A stretch of 35,085 bases of DNA, taken from Coemansia sp. RSA 922. Taxonomy: Eukaryota > Kickxellomycota > Kickxellomycetes > Kickxellales > Kickxellaceae. How positions within the stretch are numbered: the first letter of the stretch is position 1; each line of letters starts with the position of its first letter. The stretch is from the NCBI GenBank assembly GCA_027577415.1, contig JANBQS010000110.1:1-35085 (forward strand), given 5' to 3'. The notes under the pieces are model-generated. The model was not told the DNA's origin and did no database searches. It was given only the letters and a program-made list of their open reading frames with translations. The position numbers were made by a program, and so were the translations under genes. Below, piece after piece: positions 1 to 9,800 of this stretch.

Positions 1-87
1 TTTGCATCGTCATGGAGCCCCTTCAACAATTACCGTCGCGATGGGGCTTGCTACCAGGGCGGCTTCTTCACCAACTTCCACAACTAA
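1..87 (+). CDS. 3' end of an unrecognised protein gene (partial)
   Basis: Frame 1 is open from the window edge and ends at TAA 85-87. It gives 28 residues rich in aromatic, Gly and Asn residues (ends ...GACYQGGFFTNFHN). The composition looks coding and there is one cysteine, but the fragment is too short to assign to a family. The start and any upstream exons lie outside the window. The overlapping open frame from position 12 is in another phase and looks like a shadow. Whether this is a real terminal exon is an inference from composition only. Confidence 0.4.
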   Translation, partial: FASSWSPFNNYRRDGACYQGGFFTNFHN

Positions 88-332
88 CGCGTAGGCATCA
101 TCCATATTACTTAGCAACACAGTCAATCAGCGCGACATGTATAAAATATATATTCTTATATCATACCTTGACCGCCACTAGTGTAACACCAAGTATTGCA
201 ACATACTGCGTGTGTGGGCCGATACCTCACTTTGTCAAGAATAAATATGTGAAATAGGGTATTTATTTCTCGCTGAGAAGTATCTCCAGCCGGCACGCCT
301 AGGGCGCTGGCTTGTCTTTAAATACTCCTCGG
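88..332. other. AT-rich intergenic stretch, no gene seen
   Basis: This is AT-rich sequence (for example around 140-165) between the plus-strand partial gene and the 3' end of the minus-strand RCC1-like relic. It is probably the 3' flank of both. I see no RNA gene or repeat in it. Confidence 0.4.
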
Positions 333-1000
333 TCATTCCAACATTTGACTAAAGCTTATTACTAAAAAGTCCTCTGATGAGAACTCTTCCTCCGTAGGAT
401 CGGGGCTCGTTGCTTGCGCGTGTGCTTGAGCACTGCCCTGCCCAGTCTCAACAACTTCGGCCAAATGTGCTCATATAGCCAAATTAGGAAATCACGCTTC
501 TCAGATGGCCGCAGCTGAGTGCTGCCACTGCGCGCTCCTGCAGGGCGGAAAGCAGACCCGGAACAGGTTTCTCCCCACCGCTACCAAAGCTAGGTGTCCA
601 TATGTCAGCTCCGCCGAATTAGAGTGGGGTAGATTTGGCACGGGCACCACCGCTGGTAATCAGACACGGTCGATCCACTCGCAAAACTCTCAGGGGACAG
701 AGCCTATGTGGATAAGTGGAAAGGGGCCATCACCACCATCCCTAGAAAGGGCAAGGGCGCTTTGGCGGACACACTCTCCCTACTCTCCCCAGCTCAACTG
801 GCATTAGGCGCGCACCGCCGCAGGCATTTGTAGATCGCCCACTCACGCACTAATAAAAATAATTGTGGCCCAACACGGCAACCCGCATAGGGTTTGTGCA
901 TTTGTTTGGCAGCAGGCGTCCAAGTCGACTGGGCCATGCCTTGTTTTTGAAGGGATGCCAAACTGGAATGTCGCGAAAGTCGCATGTGAGTTCAACACGG
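333..1000 (-). pseudogene. Decayed RCC1-repeat-like gene
   Basis: The minus strand contains RCC1-blade-like segments that are not joined by one open frame. Reading from high to low coordinate: a segment ending RVAVLGHNYFY then stop (about 985-850); a segment with LVREWAIYKC in another frame; one with LSWGE-stop-GECVRQSALALSRDGG; then a frame reading PCLITSGGARAKSTPL-stop, FGGADIWTPSFGSGGEKPVP, GLLSALQERAVAALSCGHLR, SVIS-stop-FGYMSTFGRSC-stop (stop at 450-448). An acidic tail in a further frame ends FLVISFSQMLE at TGA 335-333. The pattern of Trp/Phe-Gly followed by Cys-Gly-His-x-x-Ser is typical of RCC1 propeller blades. The interrupting stops are too close together for ordinary introns: only about 26 nt are available between SVIS and the tail. 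A living gene with unusual introns is less likely. RCC1 family membership is inferred from pattern, without a database search. Confidence 0.42.
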
Positions 1001-1116
1001 AGGTCACCACATAAGGGTCTACGATCCTTGCACGACATATCCGAGATCGAGGGTGAGCACTCTACCACCCGGCTTCCCGCCCCCAGCCGCTTGGCACTAT
1101 CTTTTTTGGTCACTAC

Positions 1117-1123
1117 TATAAAT
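1117..1123 (+). promoter_or_regulatory. TATA box of the first Cys/His-rich mini-gene
   Basis: The sequence TATAAAT lies 150 bp upstream of the ATG at 1267. It is followed by a pyrimidine-rich leader (about 1157-1220). The second mini-gene has the same arrangement, which supports a real core promoter. Confidence 0.5.
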
Positions 1124-1266
1124 TGGTAGGGTGGCGCCCAACTCCATCGTCGTGGCATCCGAGCTCTCCGGCATCTCTCATCTCTCTACTTTCCTTTTTT
1201 GCTAGCGTTTTTTTTTACTTTTGTGACGTGTATACTCTACAACCCCGAGATCTCGTTTGCGCCACT

Positions 1267-1500
1267 ATGAATCACTTCTTCTACGACTTTACAAAGACGG
1301 GGTCGGTTGACATCACCGACGACAACACCACAGTCACAGTCAGCACGCTGTCACACAACCGGGATGTGTGCATCTGCAAAAGTTGTACGTCCATTCGCGA
1401 GAACAAGGAAAGGGAGGCGATGATGAAGCATTGGAATTTCCACGTCACAAACGCACCGCCGCCGCCCAAGTCTTGCTGCAAATGCTGCCACCACCACTAA
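1267..1500 (+). CDS. Small Cys/His-rich protein A, unknown function
   Basis: This is a 77-residue ORF from the first ATG after the TATA box, with no signal peptide or membrane segment. An N-terminal acidic/aromatic part is followed by a Thr/Val strand (TTVTVS) and a C-x-C-x2-C motif (residues 35-40). Then comes a charged helix-like stretch, a four-proline linker and the tail SCCKCCHHH. The 7 Cys and terminal His cluster suggest metal binding or lipid modification, but no family is recognised. It is not a CYSTM protein because the Cys tail is not hydrophobic. The next gene downstream (ATG 2324) has the same order of parts, so the two look like diverged tandem paralogues. The longer open frame from 1123 is unlikely to be used because it begins inside the TATA region. 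Confidence 0.6.
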   Translation: MNHFFYDFTKTGSVDITDDNTTVTVSTLSHNRDVCICKSCTSIRENKEREAMMKHWNFHVTNAPPPPKSCCKCCHHH

Positions 1501-2180
1501 GGCGGTACCAGCATCGACACGCAACATGCTCTCCAAAGCAGTCTCTTTATCATTTCTCTGTAGTTTGTTATCTAGCTTGGCCTACCAATATACTCCGCTG
1601 TAGCCAATATCTGCTATATCCGCGTTGCAAAACTGCCACGAACATCACGAGCCAGACCACATTGCGTAGCGTGGCCTTACATCTGTCATGTGTTGGTACT
1701 AAAGAACGCCACATGTTTTGCTATGCTCGTCACATAGGCTGACATGTGGTGCGTTGGAATAGCGCCAAGGCGGTGATATATTCTTTCGTCACACCCGCAT
1801 TGCCCGCTGGCTGCGTACATGTCCCAGCACATGTAAAACGACACAAATACACACGCACATTTGCATCCTCGCCAATGCGCCACCGTGTCAGCAATTGCTA
1901 GTGCACGGACAAGTGCCGATACATACAGATGATCTGCCATGTGTGAGAAAGTATCATTTTAGCTGAACAGTAGCAATGCGCTCTTTGGCTCCAATTGAAG
2001 ACTGAGCCAGGAGCTGCTGCGGGGCTTTGCAATACCACCCGTCTGATTGGCGGGTTGCAAAATAGTGAGTTGCATCCGGTATAGTACGATGCCGCGTGCA
2101 TGAGGCAATGGGGATGAGGCCAGCGATAGTGCGCAAGAGGGGGAGATCACGCCGACGCCGCAGGCGACAGCATGCCAGAC
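1501..2180. other. Spacer between the two Cys/His-rich mini-genes
   Basis: About 680 bases contain the 3' flank of mini-gene A and the promoter region of mini-gene B. Only short open frames without recognisable domains occur on either strand. The 9-mer TACCACCCG (2033-2041) is also found upstream of mini-gene A (1063-1071). No tRNA, transposon or repeat was recognised. Confidence 0.4.
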
Positions 2181-2187
2181 TATAAAG
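2181..2187 (+). promoter_or_regulatory. TATA box of the second Cys/His-rich mini-gene
   Basis: The sequence TATAAAG lies 143 bp upstream of the ATG at 2324. It is followed by a pyrimidine-rich leader, matching the layout of the first mini-gene. Confidence 0.5.
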
Positions 2188-2323
2188 TGCCAAGCTCAGC
2201 CTGCTTGCAACTGGCAGACGTACTCAGCTCTCCTATCCTTTTGTTTGCGTATCTGTATCTCAGTGTTTCTGTTACATATTTTAAACGAGGCCATCCGCTT
2301 TGCCAAGTACAGCACATCCAAGC

Positions 2324-2569
2324 ATGGCCATCTGGACACAGGGCGGCTTTTTCCAAGAGCTCGCCGAGAGAGAACAGCATTTGCAGTGGTTCCCCAAGGC
2401 GTTTGTTCCGGCTGTCAAGAAGGACGACGGGTTTGTAGTCACCGTGACAGGGTGTACTTGCGGCACTTGCGAGCCATGCAAGGAGCCTCCTAAGCCAGCA
2501 CCAGCGCCGCCGCCGCCGCCGCCCAAGTGCGAGCCGCACCACTGCCATTGCTGTCATACCTGTTGTTGA
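2324..2569 (+). CDS. Small Cys/His-rich protein B, unknown function
   Basis: This is an 81-residue ORF. An amphipathic N-terminal half (FFQELAEREQHLQWF) is followed by a Val/Thr strand (FVVTVT) and a C-x-C-x2-C-x2-C cluster (residues 44-52). A Pro/Ala-rich linker with a six-proline run leads to a His/Cys tail (CEPHHCHCCHTCC). Ten cysteines and four histidines sit in the last 40 residues. No secretion signal or membrane helix is visible. The order strand, CxCxxC, proline linker, Cys/His tail matches the upstream mini-gene, so tandem duplication with divergence is likely. Metal binding, palmitoylation or disulfide cross-linking are all possible. I cannot name a family. The ATG at 2324 is preferred over the in-frame upstream ATG at 2300 because the coding-like composition starts there. 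Confidence 0.62.
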   Translation: MAIWTQGGFFQELAEREQHLQWFPKAFVPAVKKDDGFVVTVTGCTCGTCEPCKEPPKPAPAPPPPPPKCEPHHCHCCHTCC

Positions 2570-2743
2570 CACAACTTGTTCATACATTGCTGTTAACGCA
2601 GTTTTCTCATATATAGCCGTACCAGCAAAAGCAACCGCGAGCACATCCATTCGCAGGAGCTTCTTTGTTCATTTTTCAAATATATCACATATCCACAATG
2701 TTTTATTTGCTAGCTAGTCCTGTCCGGGTTGCTGTAGATAGTT

Positions 2744-3657
2744 TCAAGCGTCTGGTGCTTGCTGGCTCTCTGCTGGCACCACCGCACTGGAGGTGGGTGT
2801 ACTTTCTGCCTTGCCCTTGCGTTGTTTCTTCTTGCGCGCTTGCAATGCGCTGTTATGCGCTGCATTTGGTGGAGGTTTGCCGCTTTGGCGGGTTTGCTAC
2901 ACTCGAAAGCAAGTTACACAGGCATAGTACATACATGTTAGCACAAATATACCACTAGGAGTGAATCGAAAAGGAAATAGATGAGCCCTTCAGGTCGGAG
3001 TACTTACCACTTGTGAGAGCAGAGAGTCAAAGTCCATGTCGTTGGCGGCAGCAGATGTTGGCAGTGATCCCGCCTCGTCATCCCACGATGGCCCTAAATA
3101 TAAAGTCTAAAATCAGCATATGTAGGCACAACAGCGACGTTAGTTACAGTGATCATGCTTGTCGACTTGGTTCGCCAATTATCGCAGTCATAGCAAGTTA
3201 TAGCCATGACGTAGCCATGCGGCATATCAATGATTGCACAATAAAGTCGAATTATCTTGCACCTCCGTACCTTTCGTTTCTTGCCATGCTGGTTTGAATT
3301 TTTCTTTTCGACAGGCTCAGTTTCCATCTCTGTATGAGGCTTTGGTTCATCAGCTTTGGCGGCTTTGGCTTTAGTGACTATTGGCTGCACCGCTTGCTCA
3401 TAAGCATGCGCCAGCTCGCTTGGGGCAACTCGTAAGCCCTGTTCCGCAGCCGGCTGCTCTAGCGATATCGGTGGCGGCAATGTTAGTACTGCTGCACTAT
3501 TGCCTGTAACCACAGGTGCCAAAATGCGCTGGTCGGTGTGCCTTGTGCTTGAATTTTGCGATACAGGTGGAAACGTCCCATCTGCTACCTGGTTCCACGA
3601 GAACCGCTTGAACCGCTTTGAGCGCTTAGTTGCTAGTGGGAAGCTTAATGTCGACAT
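2744..3657 (-). CDS. Basic NLS-bearing protein of unknown function, 3 exons
   Basis: The predicted structure is exon 1 3657-3271, exon 2 3106-3008 and exon 3 2896-2744, all joined in phase 0, giving 212 residues. Intron 1 (donor GTACGG, branch CTAAC, acceptor TTTTAG) is 164 nt. Intron 2 (donor GTAAGT, branch CTAAC, acceptor TGTAG) is 111 nt. The N-terminus is basic and aromatic (KRSKRFKRFSWNQ). A Pro/Ala-rich middle follows, then GKKRK at the end of exon 1. An acidic patch (SWDDEAG, MDFDSLL) fills exon 2, and a Lys/Arg cluster (ARKKKQRKGK, residues about 182-191) lies in exon 3. This suggests a nuclear or nucleolar protein, but no domain family is recognised. The ATG at 3657 was chosen because upstream in-frame sequence is hydrophobic and low-complexity, like a leader. 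The exon model is my own reading; the intron 1 acceptor choice is forced by frame. Confidence 0.62.
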
Positions 3658-3855
3658 GGTCGATCGATATGTGTGCTGTGTTGGGCAAAGGATCTTGGCT
3701 ACAAAACAAAACAAAACAAAAAACACTGTAAAGAAAAGAGATAAAATGGCAATGGTTCCGACAACCGATCTTGCCGATGCTAGTAGCCACAGCCAAACCA
3801 CGCTCAGCCCAGTTTGCAGTATGTACGGAGAAAATCACATGACCAGTCTATGACA

Positions 3856-4539
3856 TTACTGAGCGCCGATGTTTACATTCATCAATAGGGCATCCCGTCC
3901 CTCGGCATAGTAGTTAGGAATGGTGGTCTTGATTTTGAATCCGCACCGAGTGTACATACGCACTGCCACGTCTCGCTGCGTGTCTACATGAAGCTGCACG
4001 GCTCTGACGTTCATGCGCAGACAGCCAGCCCCACAAATGCAGGCGAATCGGCGAGAGGCGGGAATGTGTTGGGCAGAGTCGAGCGCCAAGGAGTCGCCCA
4101 GCGCGGCCAGCATGCTGCGTACAAGATGCTCTCCAGCTCCTAGTCCTCTGTGCAGCGGATCGGTGCAGACCTTGGTGATTCTGGCGATACAATCAACCTT
4201 GCAGAGTGCCAGAACGCCATATGAAATTAGTGGCATGCGTAGTTCGCTACTCAGTGGCTTTTGCTGCAGCACCACAAACAAGTACTGGTTTGGCTTGCGC
4301 AGCTCTTCAGACAGGTTCATTGCCTCGGTCTTGGGGAACACCCGCTTTTCTAGCTGCTGACACCTCGCTATCAAGCCCCGGTAGTCGGTAGTAGAAAGCA
4401 GAGGATGCCGCTCGTGCTTGAGCCGGGGCACAGGTGAGGCGATAAGCGACACTGGCTGGTCTGCTTGCATATCAAGTGCAGGTACCGGGTACCGTTGCTG
4501 CTCGGCTTGCTGCCCCACTCGCGACTTTAGTAGAGACAT
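3856..4539 (-). CDS. GNAT-family N-acetyltransferase (NAA50-like)
   Basis: This single-exon gene encodes 227 residues from ATG 4539. GNAT motif A is visible as ITKVCTDPLHRGLGAGEHLV, with the R-x-x-G-x-G acetyl-CoA loop. Motif B follows as QLHVDTQRDVAVRMYTRCGF, and then KTTIPNYYAEGRDALLM. The spacing and the NYY segment after the GF turn resemble N-terminal protein acetyltransferases of the NAA50/San type, which use acetyl-CoA to modify nascent or internal amino groups. An N-terminal extension of about 65 residues is not explained by the fold. There is a roughly 25-residue loop between motifs A and B. The substrate cannot be told from sequence. The gene is divergent from DIM1, with about 206 bp between start codons. 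Confidence 0.8.
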   Translation of the reverse strand: MSLLKSRVGQQAEQQRYPVPALDMQADQPVSLIASPVPRLKHERHPLLSTTDYRGLIARCQQLEKRVFPKTEAMNLSEELRKPNQYLFVVLQQKPLSSELRMPLISYGVLALCKVDCIARITKVCTDPLHRGLGAGEHLVRSMLAALGDSLALDSAQHIPASRRFACICGAGCLRMNVRAVQLHVDTQRDVAVRMYTRCGFKIKTTIPNYYAEGRDALLMNVNIGAQ

Positions 4540-5762
<1,223 letters not shown>

Positions 5763-5889
5763 CATCAAATATAAATCACATGACCAAATCAATATTAAGC
5801 ACAGCTCTGTGGATTCGTCATTTCGTCCTTTTCCTTCTCATTATTTCCTCGTTCAATTTTTTCTATCGTGCTTGCAAAACGTCGAGAAA

Positions 5890-6538
5890 ATGGTCAATCT
5901 GTCATTATACACGGTGCGCGCCATGGCCATCCTGGACAGCGAGGGCAATCGTCTTGTCGCCAAATATTACAGCCGCGGTCCTCACGCGCAAAACTATAAG
6001 ACTGTAAAGGAGCAGAGGAAATTCGAGAACGAGCTGTTCTCTAAAACGCGCAAGTCAAGCGGCGAGGTCATTCTCTACGACGGACATACAGTACTGTTTA
6101 AATACGTCAACGACGTGTACTTTTACCTGGTCGGTGACCCAGAGGAAAACGAGCTGCTGCTGAGCGCTGTACTCAGCGGGCTGGTCGAGGCTACCTCTCT
6201 CCTGCTAAAGTAAGTGTTTTCATGGCACGAGCAGCGCTGGCATATTTGATGACGCTGTACTAAGTTATTTTGCTCGGTGGATGTATGTTGCATGGTGGAG
6301 TAGGCACAGCATCGACAAGCGCAATATCCTGGACAACCTCGATATGGTAGTGCTTGCTCTGGACGAGGCCGTCGACGATGGAATTGCGCTAGAGACGGAT
6401 CCAAACGTGATTGCGTCCAATGTGTCCAAGCGTGGTGTCGACACTATCGACGTTTCGCTGTCCAGTCTCAACGAGCAGGTACTGCTTGACGTGTACAAGC
6501 AGGCCAAAGAGCGCTTCAATCGCTCAATGCTCAAGTAG
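5890..6538 (+). CDS. RET3: Coatomer zeta subunit (zeta-COP), 2 exons
   Basis: Exon 1 is 5890-6209 and exon 2 is 6304-6538. The 94-nt intron has donor GTAAGT, branch-like CTAAG and acceptor AGTAG. Together they encode 184 residues. The protein has the longin-type core of zeta-COP: SLYTVRAMAILDSEGNRLVA at the N-terminus, then KEQRKFENELFSKT, FKYVNDVYFYLVG and, across the splice, KHSIDKRNILDNLDMVVLAL followed by LDEAVDDG. Zeta-COP pairs with gamma-COP in the F-subcomplex of the COPI coat, which drives Golgi-to-ER retrograde transport. The splice restores the conserved helix exactly, which supports the exon model. Confidence 0.95.
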
Positions 6539-6849
6539 TTGGTCCAGATGGTTTAAGCTGCTTGCGTCTGTGCTGCTGTCAACCAATAAACCACCATACC
6601 ATTATGTCATATACACCCGGTCTTAGTCTGTTGGAAGCATCAGCAGAGCCATTGAGGTTTGTATGCTCCGACTTTGTGCACGTGCCATTTGCCAAGTACA
6701 GTCTGGGACCAGGGGGAAAGCAAGCACACGATGTATCTTTTTTTTCCTCTCTTTACTCAACTGGTCACTATTTTTTTTTTACTTCTACATATTGGTATTC
6801 AACTATTATCTACACTAGAGGAAAAAAGCTCACCTGTGCCTTCGCTAAT
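6539..6849 (+). promoter_or_regulatory. Intergenic region and promoter of the BEACH gene
   Basis: These 311 bases lie between zeta-COP and the BEACH gene. They contain two long pyrimidine/T-rich runs (about 6737-6790, including 10 or more consecutive T) about 60-110 bp upstream of the ATG. These probably act as an open-chromatin or start-site element. No other gene is supported here. Confidence 0.4.
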
Positions 6850-9800
6850 ATGTCTGACGCAGGCGCCGGTCATGTGCGGAATTCGTCCGACTGCGTCCAT
6901 TGCCAGAGAATGACCGCTGGCGCCGACGACAGCCAGCGCTTTGACATACGTACACTTTACAACAGAATAAAAGCTGGAACCTGGTCTGTCGACGACGACC
7001 AGTGCTGGAAGGTATGGCAGTGGCCACCATATCAGCTAGAAAGGCGGGCTGTTGCGCATACAATGCTGTTGCTAACGATACACTTTGCTTCTTGCCTATA
7101 TGTAGCTGCTCACCACAACTCTAACGCCGGCTGGGTTTACGGGCGATACTACTCGGAGTTCAACTAGGGTCAAACCAGAGCGAGTGCGTGAATTTGGCGC
7201 AGAGGCATGCTCTATTCTTCCTTCGAGGGTTTCGATTGTGCTGCTATCAGCACTTGAGCTATCGCTTAGCGGGTGGCCCGCTTGGCGCAGTGCTGGCACT
7301 GGCCGGCATATATTTGACGATGGGGTATACGAGAGCCGCGTCTTTGCGTTGCTTCGATTTGTGCTTTGGATCAGCAACAGTCCAGAAAATCGGCGGGTTA
7401 TTCTACACCATAGAGTCCTTGCGTGCATCCGAGAAACCCTGGCAACTATGCGTGAGTGCCGAGCTGACGTGTTTGGCGAGGACATACTGGATCTTTTGGA
7501 TCCGGAGCATGACAGCGAATTCGTTCGTGACATCCGGTTTTTTGACTGGATCAGCGCAACACAGGCCAGCGCCGATGCATATATGGTATCGGGAGGGCCA
7601 TGTCAGGCCGAGCCAAACACAAAGACAGCGGGATATATCCTATTTCAACTGCTTATGCTTTTGTGCGTTCGCTTGCTTGACCCCGAGGCCAAGTTTGCCG
7701 AACACTTGAAGAGCGCACACGCCATTGGGCCGGAGTCCGAGTTCACCATGGTTGACGCAAACGAGGGCGCCAAGGGCTTACTTGCAGAGCTATTGTTGGC
7801 CTGGCAGCGCCTTGAAGTTGTGCCCTCTCGCCCAAGATTTAGTCAAGCCGTGCTCTCCTTGAGCTGTGCCATTGGGAGTGTCCTAGTCTCAGGCTGGGTC
7901 GATAGCCATCAGCTCCGCCAGCTTAACGTAGCAGAGGCCGTTGCTCGTCCTATGCATTGGCTCCAGTCCGACGAAGCGTACCTGGCGTGGCGACTGCTGA
8001 TTCTGCTAGCTGAGCAGCATGCGGAGTTCTCAGCATGGGGTCGCGTTGTACAGGTCAAAGTTCTTGCCTTTTGGCAGACATGCATACTTGACCAAACGGA
8101 ATACTTGCGGTCGTATAGCCCTCTGTACCACAAACCACCTGTGGAGCAAGAGACCATTGTATCAGCCGAGGACAGATCAAGTCTTGATGCGATCCTAGCC
8201 GCGAGATATGCGGAGTCGCTTGACAACGACTACCTTTCTATGCAGCGCGGCATCCACATTCACGCCCGGGGTGAATTTATCGATTCCGCCGTCGAGCCAA
8301 GTGTACTCCAGAAATACGTGAGGTCCTTTGACGGCGGCGGCGGCGGCGGCGGCGTAGCTAACGACACACGATTGCGACGCTCATTTGACACGATTGTTGC
8401 CTCATTGGCACTGCACGGAGACCAACTGCCACTACCGGCGTACATTAGGTCGAGCTTGGCGACCATCAACCAACTGCTAGAAACCACTGCCACTCGTGGG
8501 CCAGGGGCAGGCCAGGACTCATTTCTATTTACAGAGTACGTGCAGTTCCTATGGAGCGTCTGGCAGTTGCCGCTCTGCCGCAATGTGATGGGTGCCGTGT
8601 TCGGTTCAATTAGCGCTACTGTCTGGGACTCTATGTTGTCACATCTGGCAATGCAGCCCGGCGATGAGTCGCTCTCGACAATAGGACTCGAGCATAGCAC
8701 AAGTCGGGTTTCTGACGCCGTTTATCAGCGTATTTTGATGGTTGTTGGGTGGTTGCTGATGCATTCGTCTCCCAGCAGCAGCTCTACTGGTGGACGCAGC
8801 ATGCTGACGCCGTCGGTATGTAAGCTAGTCTTCCACAGGGTCATGGTTATCCTGTCGAGGGTCGGAGATGCCAGTTCCACGCACAGCTCTTCTTTGACCA
8901 GCGACAACAGTCACAGCCTAGAGTCACTGGTGGTCGACAACGCTTCAAGCTTGTCTGCATATCGCGCCAGCCAGTGCGCACTGCTTATTTGCTGGCACGA
9001 TGTCCGGCGATTCAGACAGCTCCTGCACGAGACTCAGAGCGCAGAGTATATACTTAGCGCGCTCTATCGCCTTGAACGCGTCGGTGGGGTTGGGAATGGC
9101 GCACAGGTGGCTGGCTATATAGCTCAAAGTCTGGACAATCTGTCGGTTGTTAGCCTACCGGACGAGAGCGTATGGAATCTTACAGAGAGCAGCAACCTGA
9201 CACATCGTCCGCGATTGGTGGCCGAGCGGTTGCTGCACGCGACGTTATTCTTGCTCTTGGCTTCCACGGCAGAGTCATGTAGTGCATGTCAGGTCGATGC
9301 GGACGAAGGTACAAGTGTGCCACGCGATGACGATTCTCCATTGGGGCCAAGTAGGCAATCGCAGGTCCTAATGTTTCGGATAATCTGGCAACTGTGCCAT
9401 TCGCCAGTCCGCATCCACCCTTCCTCGATTAATGCCATTGACTGTGTGTCGGCCATTTCAGACATGGCGTCGTCTGGTAACCCGGCTGTCTCTCTAGTGT
9501 CCAAAGCGCTTGTCACTACTGCCATTCGCTGGCTACTCTCAAGCGAGTTTGGCAATTCGACTGGCCAAGACGGTTTGGGAGTTGATCGACACCAACTAGC
9601 TTCGGCGACTGAGCAATGGTTAACGCTTGCCATGCGGTGGGTGCTGCCGACCGATATTAGCCACACGACTGCCGTTAAGCAGCACGCCCAATTCCTTGCC
9701 GATCTTCGTACCAGCTTAGCCAGGGCAGCGTTTGAGTCGCAAGGGCATGGCCACCTTCGAAGTATCCAAGCACGGTTAGTGCAGTGTGGCATACTGGAAG

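Noticed and set aside
505..807. 100-aa plus-strand open frame with Cys-Cys-His near its start
   Set aside because: It is antisense to the RCC1-like relic, has no domain, no promoter signal and no similarity to the two Cys/His-rich mini-proteins.
1686..1940. 84-aa minus-strand open frame in the spacer between the mini-genes
   Set aside because: Composition is random-looking and no splice or domain evidence supports it. It overlaps the likely 3' UTR region of mini-gene A.
3701..3723. (ACAAA)n run read as a possible regulatory repeat
   Set aside because: It is a short simple repeat in the 5' flank of the minus-strand three-exon gene, with no paired or conserved partner in the window.
8331..8353. 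GGC repeat as a possible unstable microsatellite or assembly fault
   Set aside because: It stays in frame, encodes a short poly-Gly linker in the BEACH protein, and the flanking coding frame is intact.
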